Shown here one piece after another: positions 36,469 to 45,755 of a DNA stretch of 64,000 nucleotides. The notes under the pieces were generated by a model. The model had not been told where the DNA came from and did no database searches. It saw only the letters and a list, made by a program, of their open reading frames with translations. A program made the translations under genes and the position numbers. Source of the DNA: Weissella halotolerans DSM 20190 (GTDB lineage: Bacteria > Bacillota > Bacilli > Lactobacillales > Lactobacillaceae); the NCBI RefSeq assembly GCF_000420365.1, contig NZ_ATUU01000001.1, positions 186,001 through 250,000 on the forward strand, in the 5' to 3' direction. Each line of letters starts with the position of its first letter. The first letter of the stretch is position 1.

Positions 36469-37908
36469 ATGCAAGATTTAACTGCTCTTTTGGCTGATGT
36501 TCGTCAGCACCGCCTAGATTGGACCAGCTGGTTAACCCAAGTTAACCAACGAATCCTTGAGCATGCTAATTTAAATGCCGTGGTTAACTGGCAACCTGAT
36601 ACTTATCGATCTACCCTAGAGCCGACCGCTCCCTTTTTTGGCTATCCCGTGCTCACTAAGGCCCTCGGTCAAGCTAAAGCGGGTTGGCCTAGCACCAGTG
36701 CGAGTCGATTATTAGCAGATAACATCGCCCAACAAAGTGATTACTTCATCACTAAATTAGAAGCCGCGGGGATGCAGGTTGTCGGCCAAACTAACAGCCC
36801 TGAATTTGGGTTTACCAATATTACCAACTCAGCTCTCTATGGTCCAACTCGCAACCCCTGGAATCCAGCCTACTTCTCTGGCGGCTCTAGTGGTGGTGCT
36901 GCAGCGGCGGTGGCAGCAGGCATCGTTCCCCTAGCGACCGCTAGTGATGGTGGCGGGTCAATCCGTATCCCAGCCTCTTTTTGTGGGCTCATCGGTCTTA
37001 AACCATCACGAGGTACCATGCCAACCGGACCGAGTGATTGGCGTAACTGGCAGGGGGCGGCCATTAACTTTGGTTTAACGGTTTCCATGCGTGACACCAA
37101 ACTTCTCTTTAAGGCCTTAAAGCAGACCGGCTCGACCCCCGCTCCTTACCAACCACCCTTAACTAGCCAAACGACAGCCAAAACTAACGCACGGCCCTTA
37201 AAAATAGGCTTTATTGTCGACTCACCTGTCCAAACCCCGGTTAGTCAAGAAGCAAAAGCAGCCGTCTTGGACCTTGTCAGCGAACTGGAAAAAATGGGCC
37301 ATCAGGTTAGCCCTGTTAACTGGCCCTGTGCTGGACAGCCCTTAATGGAAAGTTATTATGCCATGAATGCTGTCGAAACAGATGCCATGCTAACTCAAAT
37401 TGCTAACTATCGGGACCGCCCCATTCAACCAGATGAGGTCGAGCCCTTAACCTGGACCTTGTACCAATATGGTCGGCACTTACCTGGCCGCACCTACGTA
37501 GCTGCCCTTAACTTATGGGATCAAGCAGCAGCTCAGATGGCAGAATTTTTTAAAGCCTATGACCTACTTTTAACGCCTAGCACGGCTGATCATGCGCCAA
37601 AAGTCACGCAATCCTTTCAAAATCCAGGTCAATTAACACAAATGCAAGCGGCAGCCGACCTAAACACTTCTCAGTTAGCACAATTAACTTGGGATATGTT
37701 TGCTGAGGGGCTGGCTCTTACGCCTTTCACCCAACTAGCTAACTTAACTGGCTTGCCTGCTATTAGTCTCCCCACCCATTTAACAAAAACAGGACTGCCA
37801 CTTGGTTGTCAATTGATGGCCCCCTTAGGAAGGGAAGATCTACTGTTTGTATTAGGCCAAGCCATCGAAGACCGAGAATTATTTGTGTTGCCATCAGCCT
37901 ACCAATAA
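36469..37908 (+). CDS. Amidase signature family protein
   Basis: 479 aa. The Ser-cisSer-Lys triad is visible: Lys in PVLTKALGQ (about 64-72), cis-Ser and nucleophile Ser in GGSSGGAAAAVAAG and ASDGGGSIRIPASFCG (about 143-176). It is too short and lacks the GatB neighbour expected for GatA, so a general amidase is more likely. GAGG precedes the ATG by eight bases. Substrate unknown. Confidence 0.87.
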   Translation: MQDLTALLADVRQHRLDWTSWLTQVNQRILEHANLNAVVNWQPDTYRSTLEPTAPFFGYPVLTKALGQAKAGWPSTSASRLLADNIAQQSDYFITKLEAAGMQVVGQTNSPEFGFTNITNSALYGPTRNPWNPAYFSGGSSGGAAAAVAAGIVPLATASDGGGSIRIPASFCGLIGLKPSRGTMPTGPSDWRNWQGAAINFGLTVSMRDTKLLFKALKQTGSTPAPYQPPLTSQTTAKTNARPLKIGFIVDSPVQTPVSQEAKAAVLDLVSELEKMGHQVSPVNWPCAGQPLMESYYAMNAVETDAMLTQIANYRDRPIQPDEVEPLTWTLYQYGRHLPGRTYVAALNLWDQAAAQMAEFFKAYDLLLTPSTADHAPKVTQSFQNPGQLTQMQAAADLNTSQLAQLTWDMFAEGLALTPFTQLANLTGLPAISLPTHLTKTGLPLGCQLMAPLGREDLLFVLGQAIEDRELFVLPSAYQ

Positions 37909-37909
37909 C

Positions 37910-37937
37910 AAAAAAACAGCCTAAGGGCTGTTTTTTT
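37910..37937. terminator. Bidirectional terminator
   Basis: Stem AAAAACAGCC/GGCTGTTTTT with a four-base loop, between the convergent amidase and pstS genes. Confidence 0.9.
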
Positions 37938-37944
37938 GTTTGAC

Positions 37945-38823
37945 TTACTTCAAGTTTTTCACATCACCTTGGTCATTCTTTTCAACCTTCATATCAGACA
38001 TCGGCACATATCCTAACTTCTTTGTATCTTTTTCTACCTTCTTAGAGGTCATGAACTTAACAAATTTTTTAGTTGCTTGATCGGGCTTCTTAGTTGTATA
38101 CATGTGTTCGTAGGCCCAAATCTTCCACTTGTTTGTCGCCACATGCTTATCATTGGGGGTAACCCCATCAACGTTCACCGTCTTTAACCCCTGAGCAGCC
38201 TGCCCATCAGTATAAGAAAAGGCCAGGTAAGAAATGGCGCCAGGGGTCTGCTTAACAATCTTTTGCACTGCGCCACTATCATCTTGTTCTTGAGCTGTTT
38301 TAGCAGTTTTGCCATCCAACACTTCTTGTTCAAATGTGAAACGAGTCCCTGACCCCTGGGCACGGTTAATCAGGACAATCTTTTCATCCTTGCCACCCAC
38401 CGCCTGCCAGTTAGTGATCTTGCCAGTAAAAATGTCCTTTAGCTCAGTCATACTTAAATCGTTGACGTTGACATCCTTATTGACGACTGGTGTAATGCCA
38501 ACGACGGCTACCTTGTGGTCTTTCAATGTGCTAGCATCAACCCCCTTTTTTTGACTAGCAAAAATATCTGAATTACCAATGGTCACCTTGCCCTTGCCAA
38601 CTTGACTTAACCCAGCTCCGGAACCACCACCTTGAACAGTAACCGTTATCTTAGGGTTCTCTTTTTGAAAACGTTCCGCTCCTTTTTGTGCTAATGGTTG
38701 TAATGCTGTCGAACCGACCGCCGTTATCTGCTCATCAGCAGCCTCTACGTTCATAAACATCAAGCCACCTACCGCTAAACTTAATACCAGCGCACCACCA
38801 ACAACTGCACCCTTCTTATTCAT
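37945..38823 (-). CDS. pstS: Phosphate ABC transporter substrate-binding protein
   Basis: Extracellular phosphate-binding protein, 292 aa. An N-terminal signal or anchor (about 7-27) is followed by the phosphate-contact motifs GSTALQP, GGGSGAGLSQV and the RAQGSGTRFTFE region. No lipobox Cys is seen, so it may stay anchored by its signal segment. pstC, pstA, pstB and a PhoPR pair are not adjacent, so this is an orphan or second copy. AAGGAG precedes the ATG. Confidence 0.9.
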   Translation of the reverse strand: MNKKGAVVGGALVLSLAVGGLMFMNVEAADEQITAVGSTALQPLAQKGAERFQKENPKITVTVQGGGSGAGLSQVGKGKVTIGNSDIFASQKKGVDASTLKDHKVAVVGITPVVNKDVNVNDLSMTELKDIFTGKITNWQAVGGKDEKIVLINRAQGSGTRFTFEQEVLDGKTAKTAQEQDDSGAVQKIVKQTPGAISYLAFSYTDGQAAQGLKTVNVDGVTPNDKHVATNKWKIWAYEHMYTTKKPDQATKKFVKFMTSKKVEKDTKKLGYVPMSDMKVEKNDQGDVKNLK

Positions 38824-38962
38824 GCTCCCACTCCTTTTTAACTAACTAAAATAAACAACATGATGTCAGGGCTCGACATTGGCTGAAAGTCCTTTGTAGA
38901 AGAAGAATTGCGGTACCAAGCTACCTGACAACTCTTAGTATAAGGGAGTAATGTCGCGATAG

Positions 38963-38979
38963 CGTAAAGGTCAGGTAAG
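38963..38979 (-). promoter_or_regulatory. Possible PhoP box before pstS
   Basis: On the minus strand CTTACCTGACCTTTACG holds two TTAC units 11 bases apart, the spacing of PhoP direct repeats, upstream of a -10-like TATACT (38937-38942). The units deviate from the TTTACA-type consensus, so this is tentative. Confidence 0.3.
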
Positions 38980-39030
38980 CCTTTGTCACGCTTTTGTAGC
39001 CCTTATCCTTACGATCCTTACAAAAAACAC

Positions 39031-39066
39031 AAATAGGCTTCACGTTAGATAACGTAAAGCCTATTT
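39031..39066 (-). terminator. Terminator after the maltose operon
   Basis: Arms AAATAGGCTT and AAGCCTATTT with inner ACGTTA/TAACGT pairing, 20 bp past the pgmB stop codon. Confidence 0.85.
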
Positions 39067-39086
39067 TACTATCACAGATTAAGGAC

Positions 39087-39752
39087 TTAGCTTAACGCGG
39101 CTTTAATGGCTGCAAGCGTCACGGCTTGCGTATCTGGAAAGCAAAGTTGGGCCTGGTCGAGACCATCCCCAATTCCCAAAGATATCTCGCCAGCAGCATT
39201 AATGGCCTGAATACCCGCTACGGAATCCTCCAAGGCTAAGACCGCGCTAACTGGTAAGTCAATCCCCTGGGCAGCTCGTTCAAAAATTTCAGGATCAGGC
39301 TTACCATGGGCCAACAAACTAGGGTCAACGATAAAATCGAAATAGTCACGTAACTTAAGTTGTTCCAAAATAAAAGGCGCATTCTTTGAGGCAGAAGCTA
39401 CTGCCAAACGATAGCCGGCTGCCTGCAAAGACTTAATAAAGTCTGCCATCCCTGGTAAAATGTCGGCGGGCGTCAACGTTTTAATTAAGTCTTGATAGGC
39501 CACATTCTTTTGCTCAGCAAGCGCTTCTTTTTCTGTTTGGGTGTAGTCATCCTGGTGATGCCCGGCTGCTAAAATCATCTCCAAAGAATCCATCCGTGAT
39601 ATGCCCTTTAATTGTTGGGCTAATTCCTCAGTCCAAGGCGTCCCCACTTGATCAGCTAGTGCATGCCAGGCTTGACTATGAAAACGTGCAGTATCTGTAA
39701 CCACCCCATCTAGGTCAAAGGCAAAGCCCTTAATTTGATTAAATTGATTCAT
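39087..39752 (-). CDS. pgmB: Beta-phosphoglucomutase
   Basis: HAD-superfamily enzyme converting beta-glucose 1-phosphate to glucose 6-phosphate; 221 aa, the usual length. The nucleophile Asp is in FAFDLDGVVTDTA (about 10-22), with Thr/Ser in ASASKN, and ALEDSVAGIQAA-like closing motif (LEDSVAGI). It overlaps galM by 14 bases and completes the maltose phosphorylase pathway. It could also process the product of the GH65 enzyme near 10 kb. Confidence 0.94.
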   Translation of the reverse strand: MNQFNQIKGFAFDLDGVVTDTARFHSQAWHALADQVGTPWTEELAQQLKGISRMDSLEMILAAGHHQDDYTQTEKEALAEQKNVAYQDLIKTLTPADILPGMADFIKSLQAAGYRLAVASASKNAPFILEQLKLRDYFDFIVDPSLLAHGKPDPEIFERAAQGIDLPVSAVLALEDSVAGIQAINAAGEISLGIGDGLDQAQLCFPDTQAVTLAAIKAALS

Positions 39753-40779
39753 TTATGTTTACCTCGTCTACTTGATAATGAACAGTATAGTTTTTTTCTT
39801 GGCCCTTCAAGAGTAAAATATCGCCAAATTCCTGGTGATTAATCGCATCAGGTAGGGTTTGTAATTCAATGGCAACGGCAGTCGGTGGCTGACTAGCCTC
39901 CCAAGCAGCATCATGCTGTAAGGCAGCAGGATTCACTGTGAACACCACCACACCATTACGATCGGATTGAATAGTTAAGCGCTGTTTAGTCCTAGGATCC
40001 TGTAAGGCTACTACTGGTTCATTGCGAATCCTTGGCTTTAGTAACCAGGCATCATCCAGTTGGTGCTGCGGCAGTTCTGCTAGGGCCGTTCCCAAAGACC
40101 TGAAATGACTAAAATCGTAAGCTGAACCAGCCGTCTTCATCAGTTTTCCAGTTGGTAACTTAGCCCCGTCCACGATGAGCCGTTGGTCAGCCGCTAACCT
40201 TAACTCTGCTGGTTGTATAGTTTGGTCCTGACCTGAAAGATTAAAATAAACATGGGTCATGGGGTTAAACAAGGTCGTAGCAGTGGTTCGACCGGTAAAG
40301 GAAATCGTTACCTGACCTTGATCATCCAATTGATAAGTGACTGTGACCGTCAAAACACCCGGAAATTCATTATTAAAATGATGGGTAAACCTAACCTGGT
40401 CAAAACCGGTTCCTTCTTCAACCATGGCCGACCAATTAACTAAATCAAAGCCATTCTGGCCGGAATGCAGCACATGGTCGCCCTCATTGGGACTTAGCCT
40501 AAATGACTGCCCTGGTTCAAGTTGATAAGTGTTAGCCGACAAACGTCCCCCCACAGGACCAATTGTATTTCCTAAATGGAGGGGATTGTTTAAGTAGGCC
40601 GCTAAATCATCATAGTGCACCACAATATCACGCCCAATTTTGCCATTAGGAATAAAAGACTGCCAGGTTGCACCATATGAAAGGACTGCGACCTGACTAC
40701 CGCGCCGGTTTTGTAACAGGTACCGATAAACTGGCTCACCCGTTGCTAGGCGACCAAAGACTGTTCGTTTCACTGTCAT
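39739..40779 (-). CDS. galM: Aldose 1-epimerase
   Basis: Mutarotase, 346 aa. NTIGPVGGRLSANTYQL, the catalytic His regions (HVLHSG and THVYFNLSG) and a late catalytic Glu in IELQTLPDAIN are visible. Maltose phosphorylase releases and needs defined anomers, so a mutarotase in the operon fits. GGAGG precedes the ATG; the gene is 20 bp after malP. Confidence 0.9.
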   Translation of the reverse strand: MTVKRTVFGRLATGEPVYRYLLQNRRGSQVAVLSYGATWQSFIPNGKIGRDIVVHYDDLAAYLNNPLHLGNTIGPVGGRLSANTYQLEPGQSFRLSPNEGDHVLHSGQNGFDLVNWSAMVEEGTGFDQVRFTHHFNNEFPGVLTVTVTYQLDDQGQVTISFTGRTTATTLFNPMTHVYFNLSGQDQTIQPAELRLAADQRLIVDGAKLPTGKLMKTAGSAYDFSHFRSLGTALAELPQHQLDDAWLLKPRIRNEPVVALQDPRTKQRLTIQSDRNGVVVFTVNPAALQHDAAWEASQPPTAVAIELQTLPDAINHQEFGDILLLKGQEKNYTVHYQVDEVNINESI

Positions 40780-40799
40780 CGCCCTAACCTCCCCGCTAC

Positions 40800-43055
40800 T
40801 TAGGCCAAATGGAGATCTTGTCCATCCAAATCGATGGTCAATGGCTCTCCAGAAATGAGGGCAACTTTAGTACCAGTCTGATCAACCGAAACTTCTAAGA
40901 CCCGGCCACGGAAAACTAGCCGGAAACTGTACTTAGTCCATTCCTTAGGTAGGAAAGGTGCTAAATGAAGGTGGCCATCACGTACCCGCATGCCAGCAAA
41001 ACCTTGGACAATCGCTAACCAGGACCCCGTCATCGCCGTAATGTGGAGGCCATCTTCGGTATCATTATTATAATTGTCTAAGTCTAAACGGGCCGCCCGT
41101 TGATACATCTCAACGGCCTTTTCTTCCCGGTGAAGGTCCGCTGCTAAGATGGCATGGACCGATGGCGATAAGGATGATTCATGGACCGTTAGTGGCTCAT
41201 AAAAGTCAAAGTTATTTGCCTTTTCTTCTTCGGTAAAGGCATCTGGAAAGTAGAAGATGGCATGTAAGGTATCCGATTGCTTAATATATGGTGACCGTAA
41301 GATACGATCCCATGACCAGTGTTGGTTCAAAGGTAAGTTAGCAGGATCTAAGTCAGCAACTGGAGTCAAATCTTTGTCCAAGAAGGTGTCATGTTGCTCA
41401 AAGATTTCCGTTGGCTGCCCATTTAGGGTTACCTCAGCCTTTGGCAAGTACATCTTATCGGCAATCTCCTGCCAGTGGGCCAATTCTTCATCAGTAATGC
41501 CTAACTTAGCCTTTTGCTCAGCATCAATCGTAGGATACTGGTCAATACTATATTGCAGCACCCAACGGGCCATGTAGTTCGTGTAAAAGTTATTATTGAC
41601 ATTATTCTCATACTCATTCGGTCCGGTCACCCCATGAATCATATACTGACCCTTACGCGCCGAATAGTGGACCCGGTCCGCCCAGAAACGCGCAATATTG
41701 TAAAGGACCTGCGCACCATCACCTTCTAGCCAGGACCGATCACCAGTCATCCGGGTGTAGTTGTAAATGGCATATGCAATCGTGGCATTACGATGAATTT
41801 CTTCAAAAGTGATTTCCCATTCATTATGCGATTCAATTCCGTCAAAGGTCACCATTGGGTAAAGAGCCCCTTTGAGGCCTTGTTCCTGGGCATTGTGAAA
41901 GGCACCAGGTAATTGGTCAAAACGATATTGTAAGAGGGCCTTCGTTACCTCAGGCTCAGCCACCCCTAGGTAAACTGGGATGGCAAAGGCCTCTGTATCC
42001 CAGTAAGTGGCCCCACCATACTTTTCACCAGTAAAGCCTTTGGGTCCAATGTTTAACCGAGGGTCATTTCCATAATAGGTGGAAAATAGTTGGAAGAGAT
42101 TAAAGCGAATTCCCTGTTGGGCTTCTGGATCTCCCTCAATAACGACATCTCCCTTTTGCCAACGCCGGGCCCATTCGTCAATGTGAGCCTGATAAAGACT
42201 GTGGTAGTCTTGGCCTGCCAAGGTAGTTGTCAACTCATCACCCGCCTGCACAAGGCTAGCCTGATCCGCATAGTCACGTGAAGTCGTCACAATGACCCGC
42301 TTTTCAAAACTAGTTGAACCCGTTTCGGGCACAGTGAGCTCAAACTGGTCGGTCACCGCTTGGTCGCTGCTCGTCTGTTTAATCCGTTGGCCACCAACAA
42401 AGCTTTGCCAGGCTGCAACTGTAAACTGAGGTACCCCAAAGGGGTTTTCAATCGTTTGTGAAACCAGATAAGAAGCAAGCTCACCATTTTGACGGTCTAA
42501 AACCTGCCAAAAGCTTTCTTCATAATTAGCATCTTCATTTTTAACCGCTGCATCAATACTTGCATCATAGCGAACGTGATGGAGCTTCCCGTCCCTTGAG
42601 GTCAAAGTATAGTGAACATCGGCTAATTCCTTTTGGGCTGCTGAAACAAAACGGGTAATGTCAAAGTGAACACCAAAGACGGTAAAGGAACGCTTTAGAA
42701 CACCCTTTTGCATATCCAGGGATAAGGTAAAGTCCTGGACCTCATTTTTAGCAAGATCTACCTGCTGCCCATCGACGTAGATATCCGCTTTAAGATAGTT
42801 GAGCGCATTAATGGCCTTACCAAAATACAAGGGATACCCATTTTTCCACCAACCAACTCGGGTTTTGTCTGGGAACCAAACACCACCAATATAAATTCCC
42901 TGGTGGGTATCGCCAGAGTACTGTTCTTCAAACATACCCCGCATCCCCATATATTCATTACCCAAACTCGTCATTGACTCTTGCAAGCGCTTATTTTCTG
43001 GATTTAATTCGTGGGTCGTAACCTGCCAGGGATCAACTTCAAAAACTCGTTGCAT
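40800..43055 (-). CDS. malP: Maltose phosphorylase (GH65)
   Basis: Intracellular phosphorolysis of maltose to glucose and beta-glucose 1-phosphate; 751 aa, the standard length. The general-acid Glu is in TGPNEYENNVNNNFYTN, which is the maltose phosphorylase version of the GH65 motif. The phosphate-binding region near HESSLSPSVHAILA is present. In an operon with malT, galM and pgmB under malR. AGGAG precedes the ATG by six bases. Confidence 0.94.
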   Translation of the reverse strand: MQRVFEVDPWQVTTHELNPENKRLQESMTSLGNEYMGMRGMFEEQYSGDTHQGIYIGGVWFPDKTRVGWWKNGYPLYFGKAINALNYLKADIYVDGQQVDLAKNEVQDFTLSLDMQKGVLKRSFTVFGVHFDITRFVSAAQKELADVHYTLTSRDGKLHHVRYDASIDAAVKNEDANYEESFWQVLDRQNGELASYLVSQTIENPFGVPQFTVAAWQSFVGGQRIKQTSSDQAVTDQFELTVPETGSTSFEKRVIVTTSRDYADQASLVQAGDELTTTLAGQDYHSLYQAHIDEWARRWQKGDVVIEGDPEAQQGIRFNLFQLFSTYYGNDPRLNIGPKGFTGEKYGGATYWDTEAFAIPVYLGVAEPEVTKALLQYRFDQLPGAFHNAQEQGLKGALYPMVTFDGIESHNEWEITFEEIHRNATIAYAIYNYTRMTGDRSWLEGDGAQVLYNIARFWADRVHYSARKGQYMIHGVTGPNEYENNVNNNFYTNYMARWVLQYSIDQYPTIDAEQKAKLGITDEELAHWQEIADKMYLPKAEVTLNGQPTEIFEQHDTFLDKDLTPVADLDPANLPLNQHWSWDRILRSPYIKQSDTLHAIFYFPDAFTEEEKANNFDFYEPLTVHESSLSPSVHAILAADLHREEKAVEMYQRAARLDLDNYNNDTEDGLHITAMTGSWLAIVQGFAGMRVRDGHLHLAPFLPKEWTKYSFRLVFRGRVLEVSVDQTGTKVALISGEPLTIDLDGQDLHLA

Positions 43056-43117
43056 GATTCTCTCCTCTATTCTACTTTCTTGTGTGTTAAGGCACTGTTA
43101 ATCTTAGTTACTTTCTA

Positions 43118-43131
43118 TACAAACGTTTTAG
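43118..43131 (-). promoter_or_regulatory. Weak operator-like site between malT and malP
   Basis: TACAAACGTTTTAG has the AAACGTTT core of LacI-family sites but several mismatches to the cre consensus. It overlaps the malT stop codon. Confidence 0.3.
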
Positions 43132-44474
43132 TTACTATTACCATGTGTTTCATGAACCAGAGCAACCGACAAGGCCCCTAGCAACATCAAACCACCCGCT
43201 ACCAAAATCATGGCTGGGAAACTAGAACCAACCAGTGGGAAAATGGCAAAGCTTAAGACTGAAGCCACAATTTGTGGTAAGCAAATTGACCCATTGAACA
43301 GGCCTAAGTAGGTGCCCATGTGATCGCCAGACAACGCATTGGTTACCATAATAAAGGGATAGGCCATCATGCCTGCCCAGGCAATCCCAATTAAGCTATA
43401 AGAAATAATCAAAAGATACTGTGAATGAACAAAGTACGTGGACATAAAGCCAAGCGCACCTAAGGTTAGGGAAAGAGCATAACCAAACTTGTTTTTATGG
43501 GCTGGAATCTTTGATAGGACCAAGGACCAAATCACTGCCGCGATGGCATAAACCGCTGACATCAAACCAAACCAGTTTCCACCATTTTGGTAACCTGCAC
43601 TGGCAGGATCCGTTGCATTAAAGACATTTTCAGCAACGGCCCCTGTACCATAGGTCCATAGATATTGAAAGGCCATCCAACAGAAGAACTGGACCACCGT
43701 GACCGTCCAGAAGACCTTAGGTGCCCGCTTCAACAAGGTCAAGAAGCCTCCCTGACCATCATTGGGCGTATTTAGAGGCTGACCATGATAACGCTCATAA
43801 GTAGCGTCATCATATTCCTTCACATTAAAGACGGCAATTAATGAAAAAACGACTAGAATAGCTGCGCCGGCATAAAATGAAATGGTCACTGAAGCTGGTA
43901 CTTGCCCCTTAGGTGCTGTATTCGCTACCCCTAAGATGGTCAACAGGAAAGGAAAGACCGTGGCTAGGACGGAACCGGTATTAGACAGAAAACTTTGAAT
44001 TGAATACGCGTACGACTTTTGTTCTTCATTTACCATGTCGCCAACAACCATCTTAAAGGGTTGCATCGCCACATTTGAACTTAAATCCATGAAAAGAATC
44101 GTCGTTGCTCCAAACCAAAGAGCCATGGTCGTTGAAAAACCGAAGTTACCGGCATTTGGCAAAAGACACATGACAATCACCGAAACTGCTGCCCCACCTA
44201 AAAGATAAGGCATCCGACGGCCAAAACGCTTGGTCCAGGTCCGATCAGATAGGTACCCCACGATAGGCTGCACGAATAGGCCAACCAGCGGTGGCAAAAT
44301 AAAGAAGAACCCTAACTTAGTTGGGTCGGCGCCCAAGGTTTGGAAAATTCGACCCATCTGGGAACTTTGTAGCGAAAAGGCCATTTGCACCCCTAAGAAA
44401 CCAAAGCTCAACATCCAGATTGTCTTAAGTGGTAGATTAGGTAAACCACTACCCCTTTGTTTATTAGTCATCAT
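43128..44474 (-). CDS. malT: Maltose MFS transporter
   Basis: Twelve-helix sugar:proton symporter of the SLC45-like MFS branch, 448 aa. Conserved QSSQMGRIFQTLGADPTKLG and the loop PIVGYLSDRTWTKRFGRR are typical of maltose transporters beside malP in lactobacilli. Free maltose entering by this route is then split by phosphorolysis. Two ATGs (44474, 44471) follow GAGGTG; an ATG at 44486 would include the ribosome site in the coding region. Confidence 0.9.
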   Translation of the reverse strand: MMTNKQRGSGLPNLPLKTIWMLSFGFLGVQMAFSLQSSQMGRIFQTLGADPTKLGFFFILPPLVGLFVQPIVGYLSDRTWTKRFGRRMPYLLGGAAVSVIVMCLLPNAGNFGFSTTMALWFGATTILFMDLSSNVAMQPFKMVVGDMVNEEQKSYAYSIQSFLSNTGSVLATVFPFLLTILGVANTAPKGQVPASVTISFYAGAAILVVFSLIAVFNVKEYDDATYERYHGQPLNTPNDGQGGFLTLLKRAPKVFWTVTVVQFFCWMAFQYLWTYGTGAVAENVFNATDPASAGYQNGGNWFGLMSAVYAIAAVIWSLVLSKIPAHKNKFGYALSLTLGALGFMSTYFVHSQYLLIISYSLIGIAWAGMMAYPFIMVTNALSGDHMGTYLGLFNGSICLPQIVASVLSFAIFPLVGSSFPAMILVAGGLMLLGALSVALVHETHGNSN

Positions 44475-44504
44475 CAAACACCTCATTTTGTTTATTATTT
44501 ATTC

Positions 44505-44579
44505 TGTAAACGTTTACAAAACTGATTATAACTAAACAAAAGTCTTAATGATAGCGTTTTCATTATGTTAACGATAACA
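44505..44579 (-). promoter_or_regulatory. malT promoter region with three cre/LacI operator sites
   Basis: Three sites lie in 75 bp: TGTAAACGTTTACA (44505-44518, a perfect palindrome and full cre match), TGATAGCGTTTTCA (44549-44562, 13 of 14) and TGTTAACGATAACA (44566-44579, 13 of 14). A -10 TATAAT for malT is at 44525-44530 on the minus strand, flanked by the sites. MalR and CcpA both recognise this type of sequence, so joint control is likely. Confidence 0.75.
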
Positions 44580-44582
44580 GGA

Positions 44583-45527
44583 TCATTGTCGGGTCGTTCC
44601 CCGGTATTTTAGTTTTGGTGCCACAAACATTTCCTGGCGTTCCTTTGTTTGGCGCAAGGTTAATAATCCGTCAACCAATCCCCGAGCAATGTCAGCCAAA
44701 GGTTGCTGTACCGTTGACAATAGTGGCGAACTTAACTGATCAATAAAGATACCATCAAATCCAATAATCCCAAAGTCAGTTGGAATCGCCTTTTGCTGAG
44801 CCTGGAGAGCGCGAATCACCCCCAAGGCCATCCGGTCCGTAGCCACTACAAAGCCCGTATTTGGCCTTAATTCACCTATGTCGTCAATCGCCTTAGCAGC
44901 AGCATGTGAATGGTTGGCCACGGATAGGATATGCACCGGCCGCTTTGCCCTTTGCATCACTTCTTCATAACCACGTTTACGATCCTTAGCAAAGGGCATG
45001 TCACTAGCCAGGCCCACAAAATAAATGTGTTCATACCCTTCATCAAGCAAGGTCTGCGTCGCTAAGGTTGTTCCGGCTTGATTATCAATATCAATAAAGG
45101 ACAAGGAAGAGGCGGCTGGTGCACGTCCATATAACATGACCGGTACCGTTAAGGCTTCTAAGGCTGGAATATCCTTTTGACGCCAACCGGTAACAATTAA
45201 CCCGTCAACATGATCAGTTGCTGCTATCTCCCGCGTAATCTCTAGGGTATAGCCTGCCCCCCGCAGAAGGTCTGCCAGTTGTAGCAACAAAATGGCATAA
45301 TTTGGTTCCACTGTGGCTACATCCTCTAAGACCACAAAGCGCATGATATAGTTTTGTTGGGTTACCAAGGCCTTAGCCTTAACGTTGGGTTGGTACCCTA
45401 GTGCATCAATCGCTGCGGTCACCTCCTGTTTAACGGTTTCAGATACCTGTTCCGGATGATTCAACACCCGACTGACCGTCATTTTCGAAACATGGGCCAG
45501 TTTAGCCACATCAGCTAACGTCGCCAT
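44583..45527 (-). CDS. malR: LacI family regulator of maltose genes
   Basis: 314 aa. The N-terminal helix-turn-helix ATLADVAKLAHVSKMTVSRVLN is followed by the hinge and a periplasmic-binding-protein-like effector domain. It precedes malT-malP-galM-pgmB on the same strand, with the operator cluster in the 100 bp between malR and malT. A further cre-like sequence TGCAAGCGTTTTCT (45560-45573) sits before malR itself. GGAGGAG precedes the ATG. Confidence 0.87.
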   Translation of the reverse strand: MATLADVAKLAHVSKMTVSRVLNHPEQVSETVKQEVTAAIDALGYQPNVKAKALVTQQNYIMRFVVLEDVATVEPNYAILLLQLADLLRGAGYTLEITREIAATDHVDGLIVTGWRQKDIPALEALTVPVMLYGRAPAASSLSFIDIDNQAGTTLATQTLLDEGYEHIYFVGLASDMPFAKDRKRGYEEVMQRAKRPVHILSVANHSHAAAKAIDDIGELRPNTGFVVATDRMALGVIRALQAQQKAIPTDFGIIGFDGIFIDQLSSPLLSTVQQPLADIARGLVDGLLTLRQTKERQEMFVAPKLKYRGTTRQ

Positions 45528-45559
45528 CTCTTCTCCTCCTTCTGTTTAGCAATACTAAA

Positions 45560-45573
45560 TGCAAGCGTTTTCT
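45560..45573 (-). promoter_or_regulatory. cre-like site before malR
   Basis: TGCAAGCGTTTTCT on the plus strand matches the consensus at 12 of 14 positions, some 30 bp upstream of the malR start codon. Confidence 0.4.
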
Positions 45574-45696
45574 TTTTTCACAAGTATGCCATATTCTTGG
45601 GCAAATAAAAAGACTGACCACAGGAATAAAGCGGCCGTCAACCTCACTCTAATATAGGATTATTATGCTTTTAAACAGTTCACTTACCGCCGACAT

Positions 45697-45738
45697 TAAA
45701 AAAGCGTTCCCCAGCAGTTTAGCTTGGAAACGCTTTTT
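45697..45738 (-). terminator. Terminator after the YitT family gene
   Basis: Arms AAAAAGCGTT and AACGCTTTTT with inner CC/GG pairing, followed by T residues on the minus strand. Confidence 0.85.
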
Positions 45739-45755
45739 ACTTAATTAGATTGTAC

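Noticed and set aside
38906-38920. T-box-like TTGGTACCGCAATT (minus strand) before pstS
   Set aside because: The distance from the likely promoter is too short for a T-box leader, no terminator follows, and pstS is a phosphate gene.
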